Positions 35,920 through 44,462 of a stretch of DNA of 64,000 bases are shown here, piece by piece. This DNA comes from DAHVFK01 sp963755395 (lineage in GTDB: Bacteria; Pseudomonadota; Gammaproteobacteria; Burkholderiales; SG8-39): contig CAVWJJ010000004.1 in assembly GCA_963755395.1 (NCBI GenBank), positions 124,001 to 188,000 on the forward strand. Reading direction: 5' to 3'. The translations under genes and the position numbers were made by a program. Within the stretch, counting starts at the first letter, position 1. Each line of letters starts with the position of its first letter. The notes beneath the pieces are model-generated. The model was not told the DNA's origin. It did not search any database and saw only the letters and a program-made list of their open reading frames with translations.

Positions 35920-35949
35920 ATTCTAAGCTATTTTGCATGCAAAATACAA
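35920..35949 (-). promoter_or_regulatory. Promoter of the GntR operon
   Basis: On the minus strand TTGTAT (35944-35949) and TAGAAT (35920-35925) are separated by 18 bp, close to sigma-70 -35 and -10 boxes. The GntR palindrome occupies the spacer, which fits autorepression. Confidence 0.5.
35929..35946. promoter_or_regulatory. GntR/FCD operator 1 (18-bp perfect palindrome)
   Basis: TATTTTGCATGCAAAATA is perfectly symmetric and lies between the GntR gene and the aminotransferase gene. FCD regulators bind short AT-rich inverted repeats of this kind. It overlaps the predicted GntR promoter spacer. Confidence 0.65.
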
Positions 35950-36001
35950 ACTTGGGGCTGATGCGGCTGTAGCCTGAACCTATGCTGCGCGGCATGTCGT
36001 C

Positions 36002-36015
36002 TTTTGTATGCAAAT
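36002..36015. promoter_or_regulatory. GntR/FCD operator 2 (near copy of operator 1)
   Basis: TTTTGTATGCAAAT matches operator 1 at most positions and ends 2 bp before the aminotransferase ribosome-binding site (GGAGGT, 36018-36023). Binding here would block expression of the rightward genes. Confidence 0.5.
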
Positions 36016-36026
36016 TTGGAGGTGCT

Positions 36027-37223
36027 ATGCCTCGCACTGCCGGTCGTCACTTTCTGCAGATACCCGGGCCCACCAACGTTCCGGACCGGGTGTTGCGCGC
36101 GATCGATCTGCCGACCATGGATCATCGCGGGCCAGAATTCGCCGAGCTTGGCAAAGCCGTACTGGCCGGGATGAAGCGGATCTTCCGCACGGAACAGGGC
36201 GAAGTGGTGATTTACCCCGCCTCCGGTACGGGCGCCTGGGAGGCTGCGCTCGTCAATACTCTGTCGCCGGGCAATAAGGTGCTGATGGCCGAAACCGGTC
36301 AGTTTGCGGCGCTGTGGCAGCGGCTCGCCACGCGGCTTGGGCTGCAGGTCGAGTTTCTCCCCGGCGATTGGCGGCACGGCGCGGACCCGGAGTCGATCGA
36401 AAAGCGGCTGCGCGCCGACACGCAGCACGCGGTCAAGGCCGTATGCGTGGTGCACAACGAAACTTCGACCGGCGTGACGTCCCGCATCGCCGAGGTGCGC
36501 AAGGCGATCGACGCCTCGGGCCACCCGGGGCTGTTCATGGTCGACACCATCTCTTCGCTGGCGTCGATCGACTACCGCCACGACGAGTGGGGCGTGGACG
36601 TGACGGTTGCGGGGTCGCAGAAAGGCCTGATGCTGCCGCCCGGGCTCTCGTTCAACTGTCTCTCGCCCAAGGCGCTTGCTGCCTCGAACAACGCTTCGCT
36701 GCCGCGCAGTTACTGGGCCTGGGACGAGATGCTGGCGAGCGGCAAGAAGGGCTTTTTCCCCTACACCCCGGCGACGAACCTGCTCTACGGCCTGCGCGAG
36801 GCCATCGCGATGCTGGAGGAGGAAGGGCTGGAAAACGTGTTTGCGCGCCACAAGCGCCACGCCGAGGCGACCCGGCGCGCCGTGCGCGCCTGGGGGCTCG
36901 ACGTCCTCGCGCTCGATCCGGCCGAGTACTCGGCGTCACTCACTGCGGTGCTGCTTCCCGCGGGGCAGGACGCCGACCGCGTACGCAAGGTAATCCTTGA
37001 ACACTTCGATATGTCGCTCGGCACGGGCCTGGGCAAGCTCGCGGGCAGGGTCTTCCGCATCGGGCACCTGGGCGACTTCAACGACCTCGCGCTGATGGGT
37101 ACCCTGGCCGGGGTTGAAATGGGGCTCGTACTCGCAGGCCTCGGCGTGAAGCGCGAGGGGGTGCAGGCGGCCATGGCGTACCTGGCCGAGACTCACGCAA
37201 GCAGGCAGCGCGCCGCAGCCTGA
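36027..37223 (+). CDS. Serine-glyoxylate / alanine-glyoxylate aminotransferase family protein
   Basis: 398 residues from ATG 36027, with GGAGGT 3 bp upstream; ATG 35982 lies before operator 2 and is not used. It is a class V PLP aminotransferase with the typical opening (HFLQIPGPTNVPDRVLRAI), an SGTGAWEAAL phosphate-binding loop and the Schiff-base lysine in GSQKGLMLPPG. These enzymes transfer the amino group of serine or alanine to glyoxylate. It is 17 bp upstream of a CoA-transferase gene and under the same GntR operators as the FAD oxidase, so the locus likely handles a glyoxylate-producing 2-hydroxyacid. Confidence 0.88.
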   Translation: MPRTAGRHFLQIPGPTNVPDRVLRAIDLPTMDHRGPEFAELGKAVLAGMKRIFRTEQGEVVIYPASGTGAWEAALVNTLSPGNKVLMAETGQFAALWQRLATRLGLQVEFLPGDWRHGADPESIEKRLRADTQHAVKAVCVVHNETSTGVTSRIAEVRKAIDASGHPGLFMVDTISSLASIDYRHDEWGVDVTVAGSQKGLMLPPGLSFNCLSPKALAASNNASLPRSYWAWDEMLASGKKGFFPYTPATNLLYGLREAIAMLEEEGLENVFARHKRHAEATRRAVRAWGLDVLALDPAEYSASLTAVLLPAGQDADRVRKVILEHFDMSLGTGLGKLAGRVFRIGHLGDFNDLALMGTLAGVEMGLVLAGLGVKREGVQAAMAYLAETHASRQRAAA

Positions 37224-37240
37224 GCCCGGGGAGTATCGAA

Positions 37241-38428
37241 ATGGGACCGCTCGCCGGCCTTAAGGTGATCGAACTCGCGCAGATCATGGCGGGCCCGACC
37301 TGCGGCATGTTGCTCGCCGACATGGGTGCCGACGTGATCAAGGTCGAGCGCATTCCGGGTGGCGACGATACCCGCCGCATGAACCGGCCCGAGATCAAGG
37401 GTGAATCCGCGGCATTCATGGCGATGAACCGCAACAAGCGCGGCATTGCCCTCAACCTCAAGCTGCCGGGGGCGCGCGAGGCGCTAAGGCGGATGGTCGC
37501 CCAGTCCGACGTGGTCACCGAAAACTACCGCCAAGGCACCATGGAAAAGCTCGGCCTTGGCTACGAGGCGCTGAAAGGCGTCAATCCGGCGCTCATCTAT
37601 TGCTCGATCTCGGGCTACGGCCGCAGCGGCCCCTACGCGGACAAGGGCGGCTTCGACCTGATCGCCCAGGGGATGTCCGGCCTGATGGCGATCACAGGCG
37701 AGCCCGGCGGGGCACCGGTGAAGTCGGGCAGCCCGATCTGCGATATCAATGCCGGTATCCTTGGAGCGCTGGGCATCGTCTCGGCCTACGTCCATCGCCT
37801 CAGAACCGGCGAGGGCCAGCTTGTCGACACGTCGCTGTTCGAGGCAGGCGTCCAGCAGACCTACTGGCAATCGGCGATCTACTTCGCCACTGGGCGCTCG
37901 CCCGGGCCGAGCGGCTCCGCGCACATCCTCTCGGCGCCCTACCAGGCGTTCCACGCCAAGGATGGCTGGCTCACCATTGGCGGCGCAAACCAGCCTAATT
38001 GGGAGCGCCTCGCCCGCGTGCTCGGTGCCCCGGAATGGCTCGCGGACGAACGCTTTCGCACCAACGCCGACCGCATGAAGCACCTCGACGCACTCGTGCC
38101 GCTCATCAACGCGAAGCTCGAGCACAAGACGGTGAAGGCGTGGACCGCGTTGCTCGAGGCCGAGGGCGTTCCCTGCGGGCCGATCAATTCGATCGGCGAC
38201 ATGGCCGCGGATCCGCAGACGCTCGCGCGCGACATGGTGGTCGAGCTCGATCACCCGCGCGCAGGCCGTACCCGCGCCCTGGGCCTGCCGATCAAGTTTT
38301 CGGCCACGCCCGGTCGCGTGGTTCGGCCTGCGCCGTGCTACGGCGAGCATACGCGCGAAGTGCTGGACGAATTCGGCTTCAGTGCGCGGGAGATCGAAGC
38401 GCTGCTCGCCGACGGTGCCGCCGCCTAG
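37241..38428 (+). CDS. CaiB/BaiF (family III) CoA-transferase
   Basis: 395 residues. Family III features: PLAGLKVIELAQIMAGPTCGMLLADMGADVIKVE at the N-terminus (read in two parts), ENYRQGTMEKLGLGY, SGYGRSGPY, and the Asp nucleophile in PICDINAGI. The enzymes move CoA between organic acids such as oxalate, formate, carnitine or dicarboxylates. GGGGAG precedes ATG 37241. It is second in the aminotransferase operon, so the acid is probably linked to glyoxylate-type metabolism. It converges with the next CoA-transferase, 15 bp apart. Confidence 0.87.
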   Translation: MGPLAGLKVIELAQIMAGPTCGMLLADMGADVIKVERIPGGDDTRRMNRPEIKGESAAFMAMNRNKRGIALNLKLPGAREALRRMVAQSDVVTENYRQGTMEKLGLGYEALKGVNPALIYCSISGYGRSGPYADKGGFDLIAQGMSGLMAITGEPGGAPVKSGSPICDINAGILGALGIVSAYVHRLRTGEGQLVDTSLFEAGVQQTYWQSAIYFATGRSPGPSGSAHILSAPYQAFHAKDGWLTIGGANQPNWERLARVLGAPEWLADERFRTNADRMKHLDALVPLINAKLEHKTVKAWTALLEAEGVPCGPINSIGDMAADPQTLARDMVVELDHPRAGRTRALGLPIKFSATPGRVVRPAPCYGEHTREVLDEFGFSAREIEALLADGAAA

Positions 38429-38443
38429 CGCGCCAGCCTCAGC

Positions 38444-39667
38444 TCAAACCGCACCGTCGGCGCGCAGCTTTGCGATCTCGGCGTCGCTCCGTCCCAACAC
38501 GCTGTGCAGAATCTGGTCGGTGTGCTCGCCAAGCAAAGGCGGCGGGACGTTATGCTCGAGCGGAGTTTCCGAGAAGCGCATCGGGCTTCGTATCAGCGAC
38601 ACTTTTCCCGCAAGGGGGTGCGGAATCTCGATCTTGAGACCGCGCGCGACGGCCTGCGGCTCGCGGAATACCTGCTCGAGCGTGTTGATTGGACCGTTCG
38701 GCACACCTGCGGCCTCCAGGGCCTCGGTCCACTCGCGCGTGGTTCGTCCGCTGAAGATGTCGTTCAGGATCGACGTCAACTCGGTGCGGTTCTCGACCCG
38801 CTTACGGTTTGTCGCGAAGCGCTCGTCAGCGGCAAGGTGCCGGCAGTTCGCCACCTCGCAGAACTTGCGGAACAGGTTGTCGTTGCCGCAGGCCAGGATC
38901 ACGTCCCCGTCTGCGGTCTTGAAAGTCTGGTAGGGAACGATGTTCGGATGCGCGTTTCCCAGCCGCCGCGGCGATACGCCGGTCGCGAGGTAATTCGCGC
39001 CCTGGTTCGCCAGTACCGCGACCTGGCAGTCGAGCAGGGCCAAATCGAGGTGCTGGCCGATGCCGGATTCGGCTCGATGCGCGAGCGCCGCGCAGACGGC
39101 GATCGTCGCGTACATCCCGGTCATGACATCGGCAATGGGAATTCCCGCCTTCTGCGGACCACCGCCCGGCAGGTCATCGCGCTCGCCGGTGACGCTCATC
39201 AACCCACCCATACCCTGGATCATGAAGTCGTAGCCGGGTCGGTCCCGGTATGGGCCGGTATGGCCGAAGCCCGTGACCGAGCAATACACCAGCCCCGGGT
39301 TCACCTGTCTCATGTGGTCGTAGCCGAGGCCGTAACGCGCGAGATCGCCGGGCTTGTAGTTCTCCAGCAGCACATCGCATTTCACCGCCAACTCGCGCAC
39401 GATGCGCTGACCCTCGGGGTCGGCAAGGTTGACGGTAATCGATTTCTTGCCGCGGTTGGCACAGGCGAAATAGGCAGACTCGCTGGTGTCCTTGCCCTCG
39501 GCATCCTTAAGCCAGGGTGGGCCGAAAGCGCGTGAGTCGTCGCCCTTGAGCGGTCGCTCGACCTTGATCACCTCGGCGCCGAGATCGGCCAGATTCTGCC
39601 CGGTCCACGGGGCTGCGAGGACGCGCGAGAGGTCGAGTACGCGGATATGCGAAAGGGGGCCTGACAT
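38444..39667 (-). CDS. CaiB/BaiF (family III) CoA-transferase
   Basis: 407 residues, a second family III CoA-transferase. It opens SHIRVLDLSRVLAAPWTGQNLADLGAEVIKVE (read in parts), has ENYKPGDLARYGLGYD, TGFGHTGPYRDRPGYD and the nucleophilic Asp in PIADVMTGM. It is not a tandem copy of the neighbouring one: it faces the other way and sequences differ throughout. AGAGGATAG precedes the ATG. Substrates are not deducible; succinyl-CoA or glutarate-type transferases are frequent annotations. Confidence 0.86.
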   Translation of the reverse strand: MSGPLSHIRVLDLSRVLAAPWTGQNLADLGAEVIKVERPLKGDDSRAFGPPWLKDAEGKDTSESAYFACANRGKKSITVNLADPEGQRIVRELAVKCDVLLENYKPGDLARYGLGYDHMRQVNPGLVYCSVTGFGHTGPYRDRPGYDFMIQGMGGLMSVTGERDDLPGGGPQKAGIPIADVMTGMYATIAVCAALAHRAESGIGQHLDLALLDCQVAVLANQGANYLATGVSPRRLGNAHPNIVPYQTFKTADGDVILACGNDNLFRKFCEVANCRHLAADERFATNRKRVENRTELTSILNDIFSGRTTREWTEALEAAGVPNGPINTLEQVFREPQAVARGLKIEIPHPLAGKVSLIRSPMRFSETPLEHNVPPPLLGEHTDQILHSVLGRSDAEIAKLRADGAV

Positions 39668-39709
39668 GAAGCTATCCTCTAGTGCGATTCAGGAGGCACC
39701 TTACTACCA

Positions 39710-40507
39710 CTACCATAGAGCGGACAGCATGTGCAGCGCCAGCGCCAGCAAGAGCAGGCCAAACGCCACCCTGAGCCTGCGCACCGGCAACCGATGCGAG
39801 AAACGCGCGCCGAGCGGCGCGGTCAGCATACTGGCCACCACTACCGGCACCAGCGCGGGCAGATAGACGAAGCCGAGCGTGCCCGACGGCAGGCCGGCGG
39901 TGTTCCAGCCTGCGTAAACGTAGCCCGCGGTAGATGCAAGCGCAAGCGGAAAGCCGAGCGCGGCCGCCGTACCGATCGCTCGCTTCATGGGCACATTGCA
40001 CCAGGTCATGAACGGAATCGTCATGAACGCCGCCCCTGCCGCCACAAAGCTGGCCAGAAAGCTCACCACCGTGCCCACGACGCCGAGACCGAGGCGGCCG
40101 GGCAGTTGCCGGGACGCCTGCGGCCGCACGTTGCGGAACATGTTGAGCGCCGCGTAAAAGATGAACACGGTGAAGAAGATCGCGAGCGGCCGCGAAGGCA
40201 CGGCACCGGCCACCAGCGCGCCGAGCAGCGCACCGGTCGCCAGTCCCGGCAGCATTCCAACCACCACGCTCCAGTCGACCCCGTTGCGCACGTGGTGCGC
40301 GCGTACGCTCGAAGCCGATGTAAAAGGAATCGTTGCCATTGCCGTAGCGAGCGACAGGTGCATCAGGTGCTCGGAAGGGAAACTCTTCGCGGTGAAAACG
40401 AACACCAGCACAGGCACCGTCAGCATCCCGCCGCCGACGCCGAGGAGGCCGGCAAGAAACCCGACCGCGGTACCGATGGCGAGATAGGCGACCCACCAGT
40501 GCATCAC
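39710..40507 (-). CDS. TauE/SafE family sulfite exporter-like permease
   Basis: 265 residues with about eight membrane spans. It has the duplicated TSUP motif: FLAGLLGVGGGMLTVP near the N-terminus and FLASFVAAGAAFMTIPFM in the second half. TSUP proteins move sulfite, sulfoacetate, thiosulfate or other organosulfonates. It overlaps the HAD phosphatase by 4 bp and is last in a run starting from the response regulator gene. Confidence 0.88.
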   Translation of the reverse strand: MMHWWVAYLAIGTAVGFLAGLLGVGGGMLTVPVLVFVFTAKSFPSEHLMHLSLATAMATIPFTSASSVRAHHVRNGVDWSVVVGMLPGLATGALLGALVAGAVPSRPLAIFFTVFIFYAALNMFRNVRPQASRQLPGRLGLGVVGTVVSFLASFVAAGAAFMTIPFMTWCNVPMKRAIGTAAALGFPLALASTAGYVYAGWNTAGLPSGTLGFVYLPALVPVVVASMLTAPLGARFSHRLPVRRLRVAFGLLLLALALHMLSALW

Positions 40508-41292
40508 CGCTCCCCGAGCAGGAAGGCGGTGAGTTCGGCGAATCCCGCCCCGGCCGCTTCACGCGTGACGTACTTCGGCGCCGCCGCGAGTCGGCCGGCG
40601 AAGCGCGACACGTTCGCCACACCGATCGAATTCTCGAAGAACGCGAACATCGGTGCGTCGTTAGGAGAGTCGCCGAGAAACGCGAGCTCGGGGTTGGCGG
40701 ACTCGAGCCGCAGCCCAAACCGTTCCTCGAGCAGCAGGCGCGTGGTCGTCAGCTTGTCGTAGCGACCGAACCAGCCGTTGACGTGGATCGAGCTGATCTT
40801 CGCGTTCAAGCCCTCCTCCTGCATCAGCACGGCGATCCGCTCTGCCGCCGCGAGCGGAAGCGGTGCAACGTCCTCGCAGTAGTCGATCGCCAGATCGCTC
40901 TCCCGGTAGGCCTGGTCCGACGCCAGCGCGCAGCCCGGGACCTCTGCCAGAATTCGCCGCGCGATGGCCTCGAAGCGCACGCGATGGTTCGCGCGCTCGG
41001 CACCTGTATCGATGTAGCGCTTGCGCAGCCGACCGGCGGCCGCATCGTGCCAGAAGTAGAACGCGCCGTTTTCGCCCACCACGGCGTCGACCGGCCACAT
41101 GCGCGCGATGTGGTCGCACCATCCTGCGGGCCTCCCGGTGATCGGAACGACCAGCTTGGCAGCGCGCTTGAGCCGCTCCATCGCGCCGTAGGCCTGCGCC
41201 GTGAGGTGCCCGTCGGTGGTGAGCGTGTCGTCGATGTCGAACAGCAGGCCGCTAATGCGCTGCGGGTCACGCAACTCGGCGAGTGGCCTCAT
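40504..41292 (-). CDS. HAD-IIB family hydrolase (Cof/SPP-type sugar phosphatase)
   Basis: 262 residues from ATG 41292 (overlaps glpD stop). Motif I is FDIDDTLTTDG, motif II VVPITGRPAGW, motif III lysine in GRYDKLTTTRLL, and motif IV LAFLGDSPNDAPMF, with a C2-type cap. Family members dephosphorylate sugar or sugar-alcohol phosphates. Coupling to glpD suggests a polyol or glycerol phosphate role, which is inference. Confidence 0.86.
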   Translation of the reverse strand: MRPLAELRDPQRISGLLFDIDDTLTTDGHLTAQAYGAMERLKRAAKLVVPITGRPAGWCDHIARMWPVDAVVGENGAFYFWHDAAAGRLRKRYIDTGAERANHRVRFEAIARRILAEVPGCALASDQAYRESDLAIDYCEDVAPLPLAAAERIAVLMQEEGLNAKISSIHVNGWFGRYDKLTTTRLLLEERFGLRLESANPELAFLGDSPNDAPMFAFFENSIGVANVSRFAGRLAAAPKYVTREAAGAGFAELTAFLLGER

Positions 41293-42773
41293 CGGCCGAT
41301 ACGCTCGGCGACGCGCGCGCGCTGTGCTGCGCTCATTCCCAGGCCGCACTTAGTCCGGCGCCACAGCACGTCTTCGGCCGACGCGGCCCATTCGCGCTGC
41401 TGCAGGTAGACAAGCTCGCGCTCGCACAGGCCGGAGCCGAAATCTTCGCCGAGGTCGGAGACCGAGCGCGCCTCGCCCAGCACGTCGGCCGCCAGTGTCC
41501 CGTGCCGGCGCAGCACTCCATTCCGCGTTTCCTGCGGCAGCCCGGCGTAGCGCGTGGCAAGCGCTCCGAGCGCCTGCGCCGGACTACGACCACCAAAATC
41601 GCCGCCTGGAAGCGGCGACCCGGCAGTCCATGCGGCCTTCATGCGCGGAAAGTACGATTCGAGCTTCTCTAGCACATGCTCGCTGAGCCGGCGGTAGGTG
41701 GTGATTTTGCCGCCGAAAACCGACAGCACCGGCGCCCTGCCGTCGAGGTCATCGACCCGCAGGGTGTAGTCGCGCGTGATGGCCGAGGGGTCGCTGGTGC
41801 CGTCGTCATACAGCGGACGCACCCCCGCGTAGCGCCAGACGGCCTGCCCCGGGGCGCACGGGTGGGCAAGGTAGCGGTTGATGGCGCGGCACAGGTAATC
41901 AACCTCCTCGGCGCTTGCCTCGGGGTGCGCCGGATCGCCATCGTGCGCGACATCAGTGGTCCCGACCAGCGTGTAGCGCTGCTCAAACGGAATCATGAAG
42001 ACCACCCGCCGGTCGTCGTTCTGCAGGATATAGGCGTGGTCCGCGTCGTAGAGGCGCGGCAAGATCAGGTGGCTGCCCCGCACCAGGCGCACGTCGTCGT
42101 CGCTCGGCTGGCCGAGGCGCTCGTTCAGCACCCGCTTGACCCACGGACCCGAGGCGTTGACGATCGCGCGCACGCTCACCTTATGCTCGCCGCCATCGGC
42201 CGAGCGCAGCGTCGCGCGCCAGGCGCCGCCCTCGCGCCGCGCCGCGACACACTCGGTGCGGGGGCGAACATCGGCGCCGAGGGCCCGCGCCGCCAGGGCG
42301 TTCACGATCACCAGCCGCGCGTCGTCGACCCGGCAGTCGGAATAGACGAAGCCGTGCCTCAACGCCGGCTTGAGGCCAGCGCCGTATGGCGTGCGGTCGA
42401 GGCGCACCGCCTGAGATCCGGCCAGCGTGGTGCGTCGGCCGAGGTGGTCGTACAGGAACAAGCCGGCACGGATCATCCAGCGCGGCCTGAGCTCCGGAAC
42501 GTGCGGCATGACGAACCGCAGCGGCGAGACCAGATGTCCCGCAACCCTGAGCAGCACCTCGCGCTCGGCAAGGGCTTCGGCCACGAGGCGGAATTCGTAG
42601 TACTCGAGATAGCGCAACCCGCCGTGGATCAGCTTCGACGACCAGGAGGAAGTCGCGCCGCCGAGGTCGCCCCGTTCGACCAGCAAGACCGAGAGCCCGC
42701 GCCCGGCGGCATCGCGCGCCACGCCCGCGCCGTTAATGCCGCCGCCGACGACCAGCAGATCGTAGTCTTCCAA
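41289..42773 (-). CDS. glpD: Aerobic glycerol-3-phosphate dehydrogenase
   Basis: 494 residues if translation begins at TTG 42773 (then EDYDLLVVGGGINGAGVARDA). The frame is open upstream, but only into the coding end of the histidine kinase, and no ATG or GTG lies in a suitable place. FAD motif GGGINGAG, active-site region ATSSWSSKLIHGGLRYLE, and GTTDVAHDG. It oxidises glycerol-3-phosphate to dihydroxyacetone phosphate and reduces quinone at the inner membrane. It directly follows a two-component system and precedes a HAD phosphatase. Confidence 0.9.
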   Translation of the reverse strand: MEDYDLLVVGGGINGAGVARDAAGRGLSVLLVERGDLGGATSSWSSKLIHGGLRYLEYYEFRLVAEALAEREVLLRVAGHLVSPLRFVMPHVPELRPRWMIRAGLFLYDHLGRRTTLAGSQAVRLDRTPYGAGLKPALRHGFVYSDCRVDDARLVIVNALAARALGADVRPRTECVAARREGGAWRATLRSADGGEHKVSVRAIVNASGPWVKRVLNERLGQPSDDDVRLVRGSHLILPRLYDADHAYILQNDDRRVVFMIPFEQRYTLVGTTDVAHDGDPAHPEASAEEVDYLCRAINRYLAHPCAPGQAVWRYAGVRPLYDDGTSDPSAITRDYTLRVDDLDGRAPVLSVFGGKITTYRRLSEHVLEKLESYFPRMKAAWTAGSPLPGGDFGGRSPAQALGALATRYAGLPQETRNGVLRRHGTLAADVLGEARSVSDLGEDFGSGLCERELVYLQQREWAASAEDVLWRRTKCGLGMSAAQRARVAERIGR

Positions 42774-42804
42774 TGAGATGGGCAGAGTGTGCGAACGCCG
42801 AATT

Positions 42805-44454
42805 CTAGCGCCAGGCGACCGGAAAGCGGGCGCGCACCGCGACTCCGTCCGCCGAGAGCAGGTTCGCGGCCGCGATCGAGCCGCCGTGGAATTCAACGAT
42901 AAGGCGCGCCACATAAAGTCCTAGGCCGAGGTGGGGCGCGCCCGGGCGCCGCTCGCCGCGCACCGAGACCATCGATTCGAACAGTCTGCCCTGCATGTCC
43001 TCCGGCAGCAGCGGCCCCTTGTTTTCGACGCTCAGCACCGCCTCCCCGCCCTGCTCCTCGAGCCCGACCGGAATCGGCTCGCCTGCGCGGCAGAAATCCA
43101 CCGCGTTTTCCACCAGCTTGTCGAGCAGCTGAGCCGCGAGGTCGGCCGAGCCTTCGACCTCGACCCGGCGCTCGGGGAGCTCGAGCGCGATGCGCACGTT
43201 CGGGTACGCGAGGCGGTAGCCTTCGACGCAGCCGCGCACCACCGGAATGAGGTCGTAGCGCTCGCGCTCCGCGGTGCGTAGGCCCTGCTCGAGGCGCGAG
43301 GCCTCGGTCATGCGCTGCAATATCGTATTGAGCCGCGCGAGGCCTTCCTCGGCGCGCGCGATGTACAGGCGCGATTCCTGCTGCGAGGGCGCGAGCTGAA
43401 GGTTTTCCAGCGACGAGCGCACGACGGCGATCGGCGTGCGCAGCTCGTGCGACAGGCGATCGGCCATGCTCTCAAGATAGGCATGGTGCTGGGCGAGCCG
43501 TGCCAGCATGGCAGAGAAGCTGCGCGACAGATCACCGATCTCGTCTCCCGCGTTTGAGCCTGCGGTCAGGCGGGTAATGCGGCCTCGGGCGTCGATTGCC
43601 GACTCTGCCTCGTCGCGCAGCCGGCGAATGCGGTGCGAAAGGCGCGTCGCATACGCGATCAGGATTCCGCCGGCACCGGCAAAGGCGGCAAGGGTCAGCA
43701 GCAGCAGTCGCTCGAGCGCGGCGCTGCGCAGGGAAACGATCGGGTTGGTAGACTCCTCCACCACCACCGCGCCCGCGACGTCGTCACCGTTCCAGATCGG
43801 GTAGGCGGCGGACAACACCACCGCTCGTCCGTCGGGGGTACGGCGCATGCGCGTGCCGGGAGTGCCCTGAAGCGCTGCAGTGATGTCGCGCCCGGTGGCG
43901 AGCACGTCGTCGGGCAGCGCTTCGGCAAAATTTTCGGTCGGGCGCTGGATCAGCCAGCCGATCGCGCGCCGCCAGAGCGCCTGCACCGTATCCGAGTCGT
44001 CGGGCGGCGAAGGTCGGCGCAGGCTGCCGGCGAGTGCCAGCACCTGGTAGCGGCTGTTGACGACCCAGATCCGCGAGCTTGAGTGCTGTACCCCGCGCAG
44101 GATGGCGGCGATCTCCTGCTGCGCGGGCCCGGCGTCGACCGCCGCTTCACGCGCCAGCGCGACACTCGGCGCCTGCTCTGTGCCATTGCCCTCGCGCTGG
44201 GCGAGGCTGCGCAACTCCTGTTCCGCCTCCTTTCGCAGCGCGTCGTCATCTCGCTCCGGGGCTGCGGCGAGCAACTGGGGCCGGTCGTGCAGGGCGGTCG
44301 CCACCGCGCGCGCAGTCGCGAGCAGCGCCCGCCCTTCGCCTTCCAACAGGAAACGCTCCATCTCATTGACATACAGCCAGCCCGCGAGCGGCAGCGCCAG
44401 CAACGCGAGGGAGACCAGCGCGAGCTTGGCGCGCAGACTGATCCGCAATCGCAT
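42805..44454 (-). CDS. Sensor histidine kinase (HAMP, HisKA, HATPase), dedicated-sortase-system type
   Basis: 549 residues. TM1 is at about 8-26, a periplasmic domain extends to about 245, TM2 at about 248-268, a HAMP linker follows, then HisKA with the phospho-acceptor H336 in SHELRTPIAVV and an ATPase domain (N-box KLVENAVDFC, G-box HLGLGLYVA). The periplasmic region has YQVLALAGSL and WNGDDVAGAVVVEE, cache-like. Together with the regulator it resembles the kinase of the proteobacterial dedicated sortase system (TIGR03785), by memory of that family. It starts 8 bp after the regulator stop. Confidence 0.85.
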   Translation of the reverse strand: MRLRISLRAKLALVSLALLALPLAGWLYVNEMERFLLEGEGRALLATARAVATALHDRPQLLAAAPERDDDALRKEAEQELRSLAQREGNGTEQAPSVALAREAAVDAGPAQQEIAAILRGVQHSSSRIWVVNSRYQVLALAGSLRRPSPPDDSDTVQALWRRAIGWLIQRPTENFAEALPDDVLATGRDITAALQGTPGTRMRRTPDGRAVVLSAAYPIWNGDDVAGAVVVEESTNPIVSLRSAALERLLLLTLAAFAGAGGILIAYATRLSHRIRRLRDEAESAIDARGRITRLTAGSNAGDEIGDLSRSFSAMLARLAQHHAYLESMADRLSHELRTPIAVVRSSLENLQLAPSQQESRLYIARAEEGLARLNTILQRMTEASRLEQGLRTAERERYDLIPVVRGCVEGYRLAYPNVRIALELPERRVEVEGSADLAAQLLDKLVENAVDFCRAGEPIPVGLEEQGGEAVLSVENKGPLLPEDMQGRLFESMVSVRGERRPGAPHLGLGLYVARLIVEFHGGSIAAANLLSADGVAVRARFPVAWR

Positions 44455-44462
44455 GGCGGTAC

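Noticed and set aside
37241..39667. The two CoA-transferases as a recent duplication
   Set aside because: They share family motifs only and face opposite directions; their sequences differ through most of their length.
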